64,000 nt of DNA from Eublepharis macularius. Its lineage: Eukaryota; Chordata; Lepidosauria; Squamata; Eublepharidae. Below are positions 1-12,963 of the stretch, one piece after another. Every line of letters begins with the position of its first letter. Position 1 is the first letter of the stretch. The stretch is from NCBI RefSeq assembly GCF_028583425.1, contig NC_072793.1, positions 65,477,028 to 65,541,027 of the forward strand, given 5' to 3'. The position numbers were made by a program, and so were the translations under genes. Below the pieces are notes generated by a model. It had not been told where the DNA came from, did not search any database, and saw only the letters and a list, made by a program, of their open reading frames with translations.

Positions 1-318
1 TAAACATTTTCATGGTACATATTTCAAATAAGTAAAGCCTTGCCTTAAATGCATTTCACTCATTCTGAAAGAGAAGACATCTCATAACAGTTTGTTTCAG
101 TGTTCCTCCTTTTTTACCCTCATCCCCCCCCCAGTCCCCCCTCCTTCTCATTATCTATAGTTACAAAAATTGTGGCCAAATCGACTTCCTAAACCAGGAA
201 GTTTTCAATTGTGGCTCCACCAGTGAAGGGACTGGGGATCTCACAAAAATGAGAACAAAACCAGCCATTTCTTTTCACAAACAATATGATGTCTGAATAT
301 ATTTGCCTCTGCAATTAG

Positions 319-362
319 TCTCTCTCTCTTTCTCTCTCTCTCTCACACACACACATATACAC
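319..362 (+). repeat. (TC)n-(AC)n simple repeat
   Basis: A run of CT dinucleotides passes into CA dinucleotides. Confidence 0.9.
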
Positions 363-1734
363 AGAGTGCATCATTCTCAGCCCCCCCCCCCCCATAAATG
401 CCTATCCAGACAATATCTCCTACCCACTAGATCCCATTGAGGAAATATCAGCTGATCATCCCCAACTATTCTTTCAAGCAAGGAAGGAACAACTCTTCTT
501 TACATAGTCACATTTAAATGCTATCCTTTAAGCACCCAGGGAGCATTAAATATGACAGTTCCATAATTCTTCAACAGCTACTGTAAACTTTGAAAGTAAT
601 GAATTTGATCAGTAAAGCAAGAGAGCTGCCATAAACATTGTGGTCCATCTTAAATGATCCTTCAAGGCACGCTACTGCTTTAGTGGCTGTGGCTGGACCA
701 CTAAAAATAAAATCTACATTGTGTGCAATTTATAGAGAAGGTATATCTGAGTGTTCCCTGAGCATGAGATTATGGCACAAGTGACTTCTTGTAAACAAAC
801 AAAAGGAAGAGTATTACAACTGAAGGTCTTTGTCAGTTAAAGGCACATTAAAATTTGATAAACTGCTGTACATTCATCAGCCCTCTCTTTTTATTTTATG
901 TTGACATCAGGCAGCCTTTTGATGTCAGGTAAATACAATGAAACACCAAATAAACAAATGGGTACAAGTTTAGGGTCATGGAGAAATGCAATGGACTCAC
1001 ACTGTAAATACAGGGGCATTTTTTAAAGTGATGGTCAGGGAACTATACAAAGTGGGTAGGATCACAGATGTTACTTTTAGGAAACACCTGAGGATCTGAT
1101 TACATGACCCAGAGTAGGGAGTCAGGTTGAGACAGAGAAGTCTCACAGCGCAGCTGTTTCCGGCACTGTCTTCTTGAGCTGAGGCTCCTCAGAAGTATGC
1201 ATCAAGTGAACATTCTTAATACAATGGTTACACCTGCCATCAGTCCAATTTCTTATGTGATCATAGTCTATGTTCACTGTCAGTTCCAAAGCACTAAGAA
1301 CAGAGCTGCTGTGCTTACTGTAGAGAGCCGTACACCATTAACAGCGCCATCCTAAGCAGAGGGGCTTAGGATGGCACTGCCAGTTTCCATGATACATGGT
1401 GATAGTGCACAATAAGTACTTTTTAGTAAGATAAAACAGTCTACTCAATTGCTACAGCCTTTTCAGTAATGTCTGTCTTTGGAATGGGTACTTAACAAGT
1501 TGCTATAAGGACATTTACAAAGTGAAAGCAGACTCTTCTGTGAATCCATCTAATCCAAAGGGAAATGAGAGGGGAGGCCTAAAAGTCGTGTATTTCAGTT
1601 GATCTGATTAAAAAAAGGATTGGGGGGGGGGGGAGATCCTTCCTGGATCACAGCATACATGTTGCTTGGTAAAGTAAGAAGGGGAGCAGTAATTTGAGAT
1701 ACTAAATACCAGTAGGCCAGTTTGTATGTATCTA

Positions 1735-1905
1735 GTATGTTTTATCCTTCCCTTTCTCCAAGGCCAGTTTACAAGGGCCTGGTTCTCTCTACCTTCATTT
1801 CATCCTTGCAACAACCTAGTCAGGAAGGTTAGGCTGAGAGAGATTGACTGCCCGGGGCCGTCCAGTGAGCTTCACAGCTGAGTAGGGATTTGAACCTTCC
1901 AACTT
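1735..1905 (-). mobile_element. SINE fragment, minus strand
   Basis: The reverse complement carries GGAAGGTTCAAATCCCTACT and the CTGACTAGGTTGTTGCAAGG body motif. It is decayed at both ends. Confidence 0.5.
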
Positions 1906-2529
1906 CTTCCCTTGTGTGTAATATTTACTGCTAATCTACTGCTATCTACTGCTAATATAGTGAAATGGTTATTTACTTGTTTGTTAATTTATATGCCATG
2001 TTTCGGACACTCCTCTCCCTAAATAGCATACATCAGAAAAGAAAGACAGGCCCTGTCTTCAGGCATATCATCTAAAAACACAAAGGAAAAGGTGTGGAGG
2101 GGAAAACTAGGGAAGGTATGTCTGACAGAACATATACAGAACTGGGCCAGGTTCTTCCTTCACTGGTTGCTCAGGTGTGGAAGTGGGTCAGGCGACAGAG
2201 GCCAGATTGTCCTTTTCCCTCTAGTCTCTTTCTGGCAGAGATGGAGAAAGCAAGTGGATGTCTTTGGCTGATGACTGGCAGAGGCAGATTGGCCATTATA
2301 GGCACTGGGATATATCACAGTGGGCCAATGTCCTCCCCGCCCAGCTGGGCTGATCCCTCTCAGCAGCAGCAGATCTGTGCCTGAGGCCTGGCGGGAGGTG
2401 AGGGAGGTGGTGCCTGGACAGCTGGCTAGGCAGGGGGTCTCTTCCTCCCTTCCCATGTTGAGAGGGTGGGGCAGGGGTTGGGACAGGCTTACTGCCTCTT
2501 CCTCTCTCCTTCCCTCCCCTTATTTAAAT

Positions 2530-2715
2530 ATTAGACTAACAGGGCTGGGGAGGATGAGGTTCAAATCCCACTCTGGTACTGAGTTCATAGGGTGACTTTC
2601 AACCATTCATACTTTCTCAGTCTAACCCACTTAACAGGATCATTGTACAGATAAATTGTGGGAGGCCAGTGAAAGGCATAACACAGCTTTTGGAAGAAAG
2701 GTAAGATAAAAATAT
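2530..2715 (+). mobile_element. Sauria-type SINE fragment, plus strand
   Basis: AGGTTCAAATCCCACTCTGG marks the head, followed by a body with TTAACAGGATCATTGTACAG and a 3' part ending AAGATAAAAATA. Confidence 0.6.
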
Positions 2716-3234
2716 ACTAAAAATGGAAAGCAGTCTCAGCTTCTATGATATGCCATGCTTCAAGATATACATTCAGAAGTCATATGGAGTTGTTGAGGCT
2801 GAGATCCATGAGCCCTACATATATTCTAATGCCCCCTGGAGTATGTTTCCTGAAAGGATTTTCAAAAATGTGCTATAACAGCTGGTCTGGACCTATTTAG
2901 TTGCAGATAGCTTCATAAACACTATGGGTGCTGGAGGCAAGAGGCAAGGAGAGTGGGGTGGGGGTAGGGGAGTGGGATCTTGTTTGACCCCAATACAGTG
3001 CCAGTACCAAGGCTGTTGAACCAACTGTTAGAGAGCTGTTCTGTTTAAATAACTGTTGCATGTATACATAATATGTTTTTCGAATGTTTCTGTCAACTGG
3101 AACCCCCAGCAAAGAAACTCATAGATTTTTGTTTAAAATCCCTAATTTAGTGTTGCTGTTCTTGAATTCTCAAAATCTGCAGTGTTTTCCAGGGGAAAGT
3201 AAATATTCTCCACAGGATCTTTGCTCTTCTGAAC

Positions 3235-3520
3235 AGAGTCTCCTGCAGGTGCTGCCCGGCCCAACAGTGAAATTGACAGCAGCCTGTACATAGGCTTTCT
3301 CTAAGGTGGCCCCCACCCTGTGGAATGCTAGTTCTTTGTGAACTTGTATCGATTTGCCCTATGGCATTGTTTATGGAAATGTTCCTGATATTGACTATAT
3401 TAATCTCACACTGTGTAATCCGCCTTGAGTCTTATTGTTTATGAGAATGTTCCTGATATTGACTGTACTAATCTCACATTGTGTAATCTGCCTTGAGTCT
3501 CAGTGAGAAAGGTGGACTAC
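3235..3520 (+). mobile_element. L2-type LINE 3' end with duplicated terminal block
   Basis: AAGGTGGCCCCCACCCTGTG and CTGCCTTGAGTCTCAGTGAG are the 3' end of the L2-type family seen at 41890-43096. A block of about 69 bp (TGTTCCTGATATTGACT through CCTTGAGTCT) occurs twice, from 3370 and from 3439. The (AAAC)n array begins exactly at its end. Confidence 0.65.
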
Positions 3521-3665
3521 AAACAAACAAACAAACAAACAAACAAACAAACAAACAAACAAACAAACAAACAAACAAACAAACAAACAAACAAACAAAC
3601 AAACAAACAAACAAACAAACAAACAAACAAACAAACAAACAAACAAACAAACAAACAAACAAACA
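3521..3665 (+). repeat. (AAAC)n microsatellite, about 36 perfect units
   Basis: About 145 bp of uninterrupted AAAC begins directly after the LINE end GGTGGACTAC. The spurious long reading frames here are a by-product of the repeat. Confidence 0.97.
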
Positions 3666-6600
3666 GTATTCCCAACCACCCAGAAGCCAATTCTTGTCAT
3701 ACCTGCTCCTTCCTAATGCTAAAAAAAATCTAATATAGTGAAACAAAATGGTGTTTCACAGAAAATGAACAAGGAACAAAAGTTAATTATTCATGACCTG
3801 AAACCATAAGCCTGCTACAGTTTCTGCACATCACCAAAGCTAAACAGTTGTATCTTTATAAATGCAGAAGATATGAAAGGGACAAAAGACGAATGCTGGA
3901 AAGTGTGGTTTGTTTTCATTAGTACAAATACAGCTGTTTATCTCATGTCCTGTATTTACCCATAGCTTGTGCAGCACACAGCAAAGATTCTACTTATATT
4001 CTAATATCTTCTTGTTTAAAGCCTTCTTGGTTCTAGCTACTAGGTACTGTAACATAAGATGGACCAGTCTGGGGTTGCTAAATAAACAGAGCTCCCTCCC
4101 TCTTAACTGTACGATAGTTAACTGAACTCATAGTTTATGTAAAATCTAATCACTACTTAAAATGATCACTGCAGTATTGGCCTCTGAACTGGAAAAAAAT
4201 GTAAAAGTGGCAGATTCAAGATTTTGTGTTTTCAAGTACCCTCTGGTTGCTTCTTGCACTTGTTACAGGTACAGGTACTTAGCTCTCTACTATAGATGTT
4301 CATCAGTTACTTTTGACTTTGCTTCATCTTCATCCGGAAGTGCATCTAGTGGTGGCTGGAAGAATTGCAGTATATGGCTCTGGCCAATTATTTGGTTGGC
4401 CAAACATGGCAATTCTGGACAGTAACAGAAAAGTGCCAGCCACAAACAGAGAATCTGTGTGACTTCAGTCCTTGTCAAGCTGTTCCACATTCACCCCACT
4501 TGTTCCACATTCACGAAGACATAAGAAAAGGATCCATGTGCTGGCCGTGTAGCTTTTATAAACGTGTATAACGTTACTGTTTCCATTGCATGCTATTTGC
4601 ATTAATGCTCACTGAAACCATTAACACTTGAAATTAAAATATAACAATCAAAATGGGAGGGAAATATATCCTTGTCACCTGAATTAAAACTATTTCTTTT
4701 ACATTTGCAATCTTGGACTTTTAATTCATTTTAAAAAGCCAAACATAACACTGCAATTTGATGTGCCAGAATTTGGGAGAAAAATAAACAGTTGCTCATT
4801 GGCCAAAAAGATGTGCATTGTTAGTCATGTGCTTGTTACAAATCCCTTGTGTTGTGTCAATGCTGAAAAGCCAGAGCGTTCTGTGCCATTTAGCTATGAT
4901 TTATTAAGGACCAGAATCCGTTGGGCCTTGTAGCTGGCACAGCTTCCTTTGCACACACCAATTGACTTTCCCCTGCTACCTCAGTCACTCGCTGGCTGTA
5001 TGCATTACATGGTATTTTTAGAAGGCTTGCATGCCATCTTCTGTCAGATGTCCTCAGGATTTTATATTGTTCTTTTTTTACTCATCAAATACATCCTGTT
5101 GTTTTGGGTGGCTTTTAGTACTTGGAGTGAGCAGGAAGTTTTAGACCTTTGTCATATTAATATGTCAACTGGACAACTTAACATAAAGAAGCAAGATGCT
5201 CACAAATAACTCGTGGTGTGGCAGAAAGCATCTAAGAGGAAACATTTAAAGCTGCCCAAGAAATTCAAAACTGCAAGTCAAAAGTGACAGTGAGCAAATT
5301 TGCTCTCACTCCATTGATGGGGGACACACCACAACCAATGGGTTTGAAAACGTGGGAGAAACCAAATAGTTCAGAGTTGGTGAGCTGGCCAGGTTGCTCA
5401 GTTCATTACAGAATACCATGTTTTCACTGGCTTGGCTTAGCCACCCTGCACCACTGAGAGCAGAACCACAAGTGACAAAAGGCACAGACTGGACACTTGT
5501 CAGCTTCCCTCAAGTTTTGATGGGAAATGTAGGCATCCTGGTCTCGCAGCTTCGCTCTCTGACTGCTGTCCAATGGACTTTTCAACTGTCACTTGTCCAA
5601 CATTCCGCCAAGCTGCCTACATTTCCCATCAGAACTTGAGGGAAGCTGACAAGTGTCCAATCTGTGCCTTTTGTCATTTGTGGTTCTGCTCTCAGTCTCC
5701 CAGATTCCATGCATGTACTTATAAATAATATGGAGCACCTTTTCTCTACAAAGGCCCTCCTTTCTTCCTCTCTTCTCTCCTGTCCAGTCTGGCCTGGCCA
5801 CCGCCTCCCCATCAGTTCTCCAATGCTCTGCAGACTTGTTTGTGACATGGAGCCCCTTCCTCACACAACCTCTCCCCTTTTTTGTCGTTTCCCAGTCAGC
5901 ATAGCCTGACACAGGTACTACCCAGCCCTGCCAGACTTCCAATGGCAAGTGTTTGCAGCTGGGAACTTCCGCTTCTCTTTGAGATCATTACTTTTCATAG
6001 ATACGGGGATTTCCTGTTTCACTTTTCAGCTCAAGTAAGTCTCATGGGGCTTCTTGGGAGGAGGGGGGATTAAATACAGATCTGGGTTCTGGAAAAGTTG
6101 AAGACCACAGGCACAGTAGATAAAAGACTTTTGGGCTATCACAGTGAGATCTGGATTTCTGTCAAAGTTCTGCCATGAACCCCACCTGCTGTTAGTCCAA
6201 CCTTCCTCACATTACCTGAACAGTTTGCAGTACTTTGCAGCTTCATGTTGTAACCCTTGGTTACAAACCTGCCCTGAGTTCTTTCAATGAGGGTTGGGAT
6301 ACAAGTAAGTAATAGTTGTTACTCACAAGGTTGGGATACAACAGTAAATAAAGATTTCCATGAAGGAATTTTAAAAAGTAGCCAGGGAAACCTTTCAGAA
6401 AAAAGATGTTGCAGATCTGACACAAGAATAGCGAAAGTTAAAGACAATAGGGATAAGGGAGTGGGGGAACGAAACCTTACCATTTATCAAATAGATTTCA
6501 AATGCCCAAGGTCTGTTCTGTTAAAGACTGTTCCTTAATTTTCCCTGACCTGTGCATAACTCAAAGTCACACTAAAATGTGAAACCAGAGAGTAGATGGA

Positions 6601-8039
6601 ATTGTTGTTTGACATATTTTTGGCCACAAGAGACCACACAGGAGTACATTATAGTGAACTGACTTCAAATAATTTTCACATGACTTACTAAAGTGCCAGA
6701 AATGTATAATTTATTAGCATTTAAATAAATCACAGCGATTAGGAGTGCTTTGAGGTTATCAGTGTAAAGTCACACAGAATATCAAATTATGATTATTTTA
6801 AGAGATTATTTGTTATGATAGCTTTGTGAGCACCACACTGTCTGACTAAAATGAGATAAATCGATTTAAGCATGAAGGTGGCAAATGACTGGTTTTAAAC
6901 TGTGCTCTGACCAGAGGTTCTTTTGAAGCTCACTAGGGTTTTATGAGGGAATGTCTCTCAAAGAAATGTTAATGTTATTAAAATTTCTCTGCAATGTGCA
7001 GTTACATGACAATGTTGGTTGTAAATGTGAAGGTGTGGCCTGACAGACCTGCCCCAAATCTGAGAACAAAGCTTGTGCCCCAGAATCCTTTGCAAAGTGG
7101 AGATTCCATTGCAGATGTTTAGCAATTATTTGACTTATCTGTCAGTTCAGGAAGATTTCTTGAGAGTCTAAGACATGACATTATGCTTCTTCACTGATAA
7201 ATGCAGGGAACATCTTAAACTCTCAGAATTCCACAATCAGTTAGGTGAGTAGGTTTGTAGTGAGAAAAACTGAAGAAGCATTTCTTTCTTTTATAACCTT
7301 GAACCTCATGTACCACAAGCACACACATTAATGGAATATTGCACTTTGGACTAGGGTCCTCCTATGCATTATTCACTAATTTTAGGGGAAGATAAACAAC
7401 AAGGGGAAAATGTTGGATTTGGGTGGGTACATGTCATATTCAAAACTAGAATTAGATTATTTAATTTAGGAATAGATTCTCATACTAGAAAATGAATGGT
7501 TTGCTTTACTGGTTTCAATTAAAATTGCATTTCTGGATGTAAATTGTATTGGACTGAAATTATCCCTCAGTTCACGGGGACAGGGGGAATCCCATTTTAT
7601 ATAGGTAATTACAATTCTTAGTTGCACAGAGTATTTTCTGACAAAAATGAGATTGGAATTTTGTTAAGGATTTCTGCAAATGGACGGGAGTGATTTCTGT
7701 TGATTCCCTTCTTGCTGCATACCTCTGACTCCCCTCTCGTTCTGTTTTCCAGTGGCTCCCCTGTCCCCCAAACACAACATTTGGGGAGACAGTTTGGTCT
7801 ATTGCAGCAGTGGGAGGCAAGAAAGACCTGGTTGAGAGTAATCCCTTCCATCCATGGAAAACTCTGTGGGATCTAAGAACATTAACATTACACAAGAAGA
7901 GCTTTGTTGATTCAGATTAGTCCAGGCTCCTGTTTCACACAGTGAGCAACTAGTTGCCTTGGAGAACCAATATATTGGACCTAGAGGCTAAGGCCTAATG
8001 CTGATGTTGTCTGCTAGCACTGGTATTCAGAGATTTGCT
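3666..8039. other. Intergenic DNA
   Basis: No coding or RNA gene is supported. The palindromic MITE copy 1 is the only element assigned. A short local duplication (GGTTGGGATACAA twice) lies at 6292-6340. Confidence 0.55.
5453..5696. mobile_element. Palindromic MITE, copy 1
   Basis: This is the same 244-bp palindromic element as at 13000-13239, about 95% alike by eye, with ends ACTGAGAGCAGAACCAC and GTGGTTCTGCTCTCAGT. No clear target duplication is visible. Confidence 0.75.
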
Positions 8040-8345
8040 GTCTAGTTGGCCCAGTGTATGGAACTGGTAGCAGTTCTGATAATGCTACTTTTCAGGCCCA
8101 GGCCTTCAGCCTTCTGTCTAGTAACCTTATTTTTTCCCTCCAGAATCACACAGCTAAATTTCCCAATGTCATTGGTGCCAATGTGCACGATAACCACCGA
8201 CTCCTTCCCACACTATCTATCAGCATACTGTGACAGCATACGATGCCTGCAATCTTTATACCAGGCAGGCAAGGCACCACGAGGTAAAAAAAAAAATCTG
8301 GTACAGGACCCTGCTGTCATCTCCCACTACCAAAAGTCCCCTTCT
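8040..8345 (-). mobile_element. CR1-type LINE ORF1 fragment (esterase-like)
   Basis: The minus strand reads SVVIVHIGTNDIGKFS near 8210-8160. The GTNDIG block is the SGNH-esterase motif of CR1/L2 ORF1 proteins. The rest is decayed. Confidence 0.55.
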
Positions 8346-8394
8346 CCCCAACCAGAGAAAGGTATGTTTAGTATGAGAGGATATCAGTTTATGT

Positions 8395-8522
8395 ACCATG
8401 CATCTGACGAAGAGAACTTGATTCTCGAAAGCTTATGCTACAATAAAATTGGTTAGTCTTAAAGGTGCTACTGGACTCTTTTTGATTTTGCTACTACAGA
8501 CTAACACGGCTAACTCCTCTGG
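8395..8522 (+). mobile_element. Dispersed sauropsid repeat with TACAGACTAACACGGCTAAC end
   Basis: The phrases CTCGAAAGCTTATGCTACAA, AAAGGTGCTACTGGACTC and TACAGACTAACACGGCTAAC belong to a repeat I recognise as widespread in reptile genomes, but I cannot name the family with certainty. It lies next to the CR1-type fragment at 8040-8345. Confidence 0.5.
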
Positions 8523-9628
8523 ATGCAAGGAAGGGGTTCTTTCTAAGGGATTATTTCCATTTTCTTCAGCCTCCAGCAATGAGATCTTTGAACTCCATCA
8601 CAGCCAAGGAGCCAGTAAGAGGACTTATATTGTGCTCTCTCTCTCATGCTCTACCTTGCTACATTCAGTTTCTTTCACATTTTTATCTACAGCCTGGCTG
8701 ATTTTCCATATCAAACCTGACTGGACGAAAAATGCTTCAGGCGCTGGGATAAGACACCGGATGAGGTAGTTAGCATAGTTTTTCCTTTGCTCAGCAAAAG
8801 GTGGGATGCTGCCTTAGGAATAAAGTCCGCATGAGGCTTGTTATTTAGGAAAGAAATGAAAATCCTTCATTGTTAAGGAAATACATAGTTTCCTACATAA
8901 TAGGATATGTAAAATGAGCATTCTAGCTAACTAGGCTAGGATGGAGAGAAATTGCTGAGACCACATCTTGCCCTCATAGAGGTTAGAAAAAGGAGGAGGA
9001 AAAGGAGGAGATTAGCTGGACGGAAAGAAATCCCTGAGAATGGCAATCTGAGTAAATGGAGAAACAGCAGAAGAGCAGACAAGAGGATACAGAAGAAACT
9101 GACCTATCTTAGCTTACTAACTCAGCTGTCCCCTCTGAAGTACTGGGGTGTTCTGTATAAAGAGACATTGCACAGCCTTCTCTTCCAACAGGGGTTTAGA
9201 TCCCTCATCTACAGGGTATACTTTTTTAACAAGAGACATCCTCTTGTCTTTGTTTCGCTATGCATTAATTGTCTTTTTTCTGGGGCTGATAGAAGGTGGA
9301 GGAAGGGCAGAATGTATTTCTGGGAAAAGGTGAAAGTCCTTAGGGCTTTTACATGATCTCAGGTGAATGGCAAGGAGACAGCCCATCCATATGTTGGCTG
9401 ACTCGTCATCCAACTGACCTAGCCTGCCACTTTCATAAGAAGCAGCAGCCCAAGCCCTCTGCATCCTAAGTGTAAGTGGGGGAAGAGAGGTGGAGCAGTA
9501 GGAAAGGAGACAGGGGAGGCTGAAGAAGTGATGGGAAGGGAGGAGAGGAGGAGCCAGAGATAGAAGAAGTGATGGAAGGAAAGAAGGAGCAGAAATTGGA
9601 GAGGAAATCCTCTCAAGCTCTATGGCAA

Positions 9629-9713
9629 TGAATGAATGAATGAATGAATGAATGAATGAATGAATGAATGAATGAATGAATGAATGAATGAATGAATGAA
9701 TGAATGAATGAAT
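9629..9713 (+). repeat. (AATG)n microsatellite, about 21 units
   Basis: This is a perfect AATG/GAAT tetranucleotide run without interruption. It opens a minus-strand frame of repeated HSFI residues with no biological meaning. Confidence 0.97.
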
Positions 9714-10284
9714 AGTACCTGTTAATTCTTTGCTTTGCTCATTCAAGACAAGAACAAATGGTCCTTTTCCTATCCAGCTTTTGTTTGAATGTGCATCTTA
9801 GCCCTTTGGTTGTCAGGCATGACTTGGCAACTAGCAAGATATGGGGGAAGCAGGGATTTAAGGGGTGGATTATGATGCTCTCACATTCACCCCAAACTCT
9901 ACTGGTTTAACCATAGAGATTTGGGTGAATACTCGAGCATTACTTGGTGTGATGTCATCACTTCCAGGTTGTGCTGGCAGTGCCATCATTACACTGGGGA
10001 TGCCAATCATCCCTTCCCACAAGTCCCTTCCTCCCCGTTTCCTACCAGTTGCCCTGCCCAGAAGCAGAGAGAGTGAGCAAGGAATAAGAGGTCTGCCATG
10101 TCCAGCAGGCAATTGCCAACTTTACTTGGCAGCCATGAATGGAGCCCCACCCAATTCTCAATAAAGAACCTATCTGTTCAGGATGGCAATATTCAGATGG
10201 GGTGTGTGCGCACTAAGCTCCTGGCAGGCGAAGCAGCAGGGCTGATGGGCTGTGTTTGGCTTGATGTGCTGAAACTTTGAGCAG

Positions 10285-10360
10285 ACCAACATTTATTTAT
10301 ACTTAGTTTATTTATAGCCTACCTTTCTTGCTGAGACTCAAGACAGGTTATAGCAGTGTG
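10285..10360 (-). mobile_element. L2-type LINE 3' end, minus strand
   Basis: TTTATTTATAGCCTACCTTT and GCTGAGACTCAAGACAGG are the reverse complement of the L2-type 3' end seen at 43050-43096. Confidence 0.55.
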
Positions 10361-10739
10361 ATGGAATGTAGGAGACTGGTTTATACAGAAAATGCCAATA
10401 CCTTTTTACACTGTCAACTGAAATCCAGATTGTTCATGACTATTTGAATATCTTTAGGTATTTTTACGCTGCTCTATAGAAGACCTGCTTCTGATGCATA
10501 AGCTGGGGAGGCAGGAACTGCGGTTCACATCCCTATTCAAAAGTGGGGGCCTGAAACTGAAGCTTTATGCTACCTAGCCAATAAGAGGAGTAACTATTTA
10601 AATAAGCTTCTCATCTGGTGGCCATTGTTTTGCCAGCTGCCGCCCCATCCCCCTCCTTAGGATATAGGATTACCTAGTCACCTTGCAAGGAATGAGAAGG
10701 AATTTTTTGGACTGCCCCCAAATTGGGCAAAAGGGGGTC

Positions 10740-10890
10740 TTTTCCTTCCCTACTAGCAGTGCCTTTCTAGTAGAGTAAATTCTTTCCCAACTCCTGCTAC
10801 CTGAGATCCTTAACTGGAGATTCCAGGGTCTGAACCGAGGACCTTGTCCATGTAAAGTCTATGCCCTGCCGCTTAGCCAGAGCCTTCCTT
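10740..10890 (-). mobile_element. tRNA-derived SINE, minus strand
   Basis: The reverse complement reads GGCTAAGCGGCAGGGCATAG, then GGTTCAGACCCTGGAATCTC and CAGTTAAGGATCTCAGGTAG, a decayed A-box/B-box pair followed by the body of a reptile tRNA-derived SINE. Confidence 0.6.
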
Positions 10891-11499
10891 CTAAGTGACA
10901 GAAGCAGGAGGATTCAATGTGTCAAGGCAGCCCAGCCAAATGTGCTGTATCAGCCTTTTCTGTCCGTGCAGGAATGGCACCACCAAAAATTTGAAATCCT
11001 CAGTAAGTCAAATCGGTTGATGAATTTTCATGTTAGGATGTAGTTAAAAGAAAGGACTAGCTGAAGAAATAATGAAAAACCAGAATAGTCAATGTTTAAA
11101 AAACTGAAAGATCATCATAATCTGTCTTGCTACTGCAAAGGCACATTTCAGTTGATATTGAAAATAAAATAAAAAACAACAAAACTATTATGAAGTGAAT
11201 CAATTTCTCGGGCAAACATTGCTAGGGTCACAACTGATATTGCTTTTAAATATGTTTATCTACAAATTAACATAAAGACTGTTCAGTATGGTTTCCAATA
11301 AAAGGGATTTGTTCTGTGCTTCACCTTCCTCCCAGGAGACCAGAGCTCAAATTCAACTTGCAGATGAAGATGGATGAAGTTAAGCCTGACAGATGTAAAT
11401 AAATTGGCCTGCTGAAAGTGGCAATATTCCCATCCCTCCTTGATGGGAATACATACAAAGCAAGAGAAAATCATCTCTGTTGTTTATACTTTTCCTTAA

Positions 11500-11700
11500 A
11501 GTGCATACAAGTTCACATCATTACCTCAGTTATCTTTTTAATAACTCTGTAAGGTACATCACTATTATTATCCCTCAGTTAAAGAAGGAAATTGAGGTTT
11601 CCAAAGTTCATTGAGGGAACTCACGCCTAAAGTGTGATATAACCCAGAGAATTCCCAGCTCAGAGATCATTCTCATAACCACTTTGTTATATTGTGTTGG
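11500..11700 (-). mobile_element. MIR-like (CORE-SINE) fragment, minus strand
   Basis: CTCTGTAAGGTACATCACTA, then TTATTATCCCTCAGTTAAAG and GGAAATTGAGGTTTCC match the MIR core in reverse orientation. Old and diverged. Confidence 0.5.
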
Positions 11701-12963
11701 ATCCAGACTAAATTTTCTTTTGAGGGAAGGCCAGTAGAACATAACTTTTCTGCCCCCACCTTCAGTCCACTGATCTCCCCAAAATGCTGCTCCTGAGGAA
11801 CAGGGGACCCTGACCAATGGCATGGGGGCAAACTGAGGCTCTGTAGCATTTGGTAACTATTACTTCTCCCCTTTCATTAGTGGAAAATATAGTCTGGATC
11901 CAATCCATTAGCTCTTATTGGAGTGGATGCCCCCTACTTTTGTCAGCTAAGTGTTCTCATGCCAGATGAAGCCAAACACTCAGGAAAGGACATTCTGGCC
12001 TCTGCCCATGACCAGAGGACTAAGGCCCACAGGATAGTTTCACAGGCAAGGGAAGATTAACTTGGCACAAGTATATATATATTTGAAATGTCAAATTACC
12101 TTTGCCTTCCTCCTCTTCTTTTATCTAATTTTTAAAAATTGATTGTAAGCCTGTGGTCAGGGCCTGCTTTCCTCTACTGATTTGAACAGCTTTGGAAGAA
12201 AGCTGTAGGCGGGGGGCAAATGCCTGGATAACAGGGACGCTTCATTTCTCCCCACCTTGTTGCTCAACATGAGGACTTGGGGACAGCTTCATTTACTATC
12301 AGTGACAGCCATACAGCCAAATCTAACTAGTTACGTGATATCTTTACACAATCTTTTTTAGCATATGATCCCTGATTGACTGATTATTATATGATCTGAC
12401 TGTGAAGAAGACCTTTAAAAAATATCCAACCACTGCAAATGGGAGTAGCACAAATTTCAAAAATATGCAAAAGAACTGAATGAAGGTTTATTTTGCAAAC
12501 CTTTTTAAGCCCTTGAAAATCAAAACCTCATGAAAATTCAGTGTGGAACTAGATTGAAATGAAATGTGTGCCTAGCTGAAATTAACAGGGAAATATAAAT
12601 AAGGGAAATGCGCTAGACAACGTGTTTAATCAAATAAGTCATTCAAATGGTCTTCTAAGACATTCATTGATTTTTGATACCAAAGGAAGTCTTGATATAA
12701 AGAAGTTAATGCAGAAGATAGCCGTTTGTTTTGTTCTGCATGTTCCGATTGTAGCATGGAAAACCATGCCCTCCACAGGAACACGTTGGAAACTGCAAGG
12801 CAACTTCCTATCACCTCAGTCTTTCAATTGCAGCATGTCTGAATATCAGGTACATTGCAAGTGATATGAGGACTAATGCCATAAGGAATCAGAAGAATAG
12901 CTGTGGGATGACTGCCTAGACAAATACCAAAGAATGAGATGGAGGAGCATCATTACATACTGA

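Larger units (their letters stand above)
1..3234. other. Intergenic DNA, 5' part of window
   Basis: No gene is visible. Apart from the two SINE pieces and simple repeats listed, this stretch is unassigned, with several C- or G-runs (125-135, 381-394, 1622-1632). Confidence 0.6.
8523..12955. other. Intergenic DNA with scattered repeats
   Basis: No gene is supported. A purine-rich GGA/GAA stretch runs 9480-9610, next to the (AATG)n array. The SINE, LINE-end and MIR pieces listed account for little of the rest. Confidence 0.55.

Noticed and set aside
3474..3746. Long reading frames of repeated CLFV or TNKQ residues
   Set aside because: They are translations of the (AAAC)n microsatellite in several frames, not proteins.
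5582..5948. Frames of 88-119 codons on the minus strand
   Set aside because: They lie across the palindromic MITE and its flank. The same peptide appears in the copy at 13000-13239, so it is repeat-derived.
9258..9746. 162-codon minus-strand frame with repeated HSFI
   Set aside because: It comes from the (AATG)n array and its purine-rich flank; no domain and no splice context.
10801..10885. A functional tRNA gene
   Set aside because: The tRNA-like head is diverged, lacks a complete cloverleaf by eye and continues into a SINE body.
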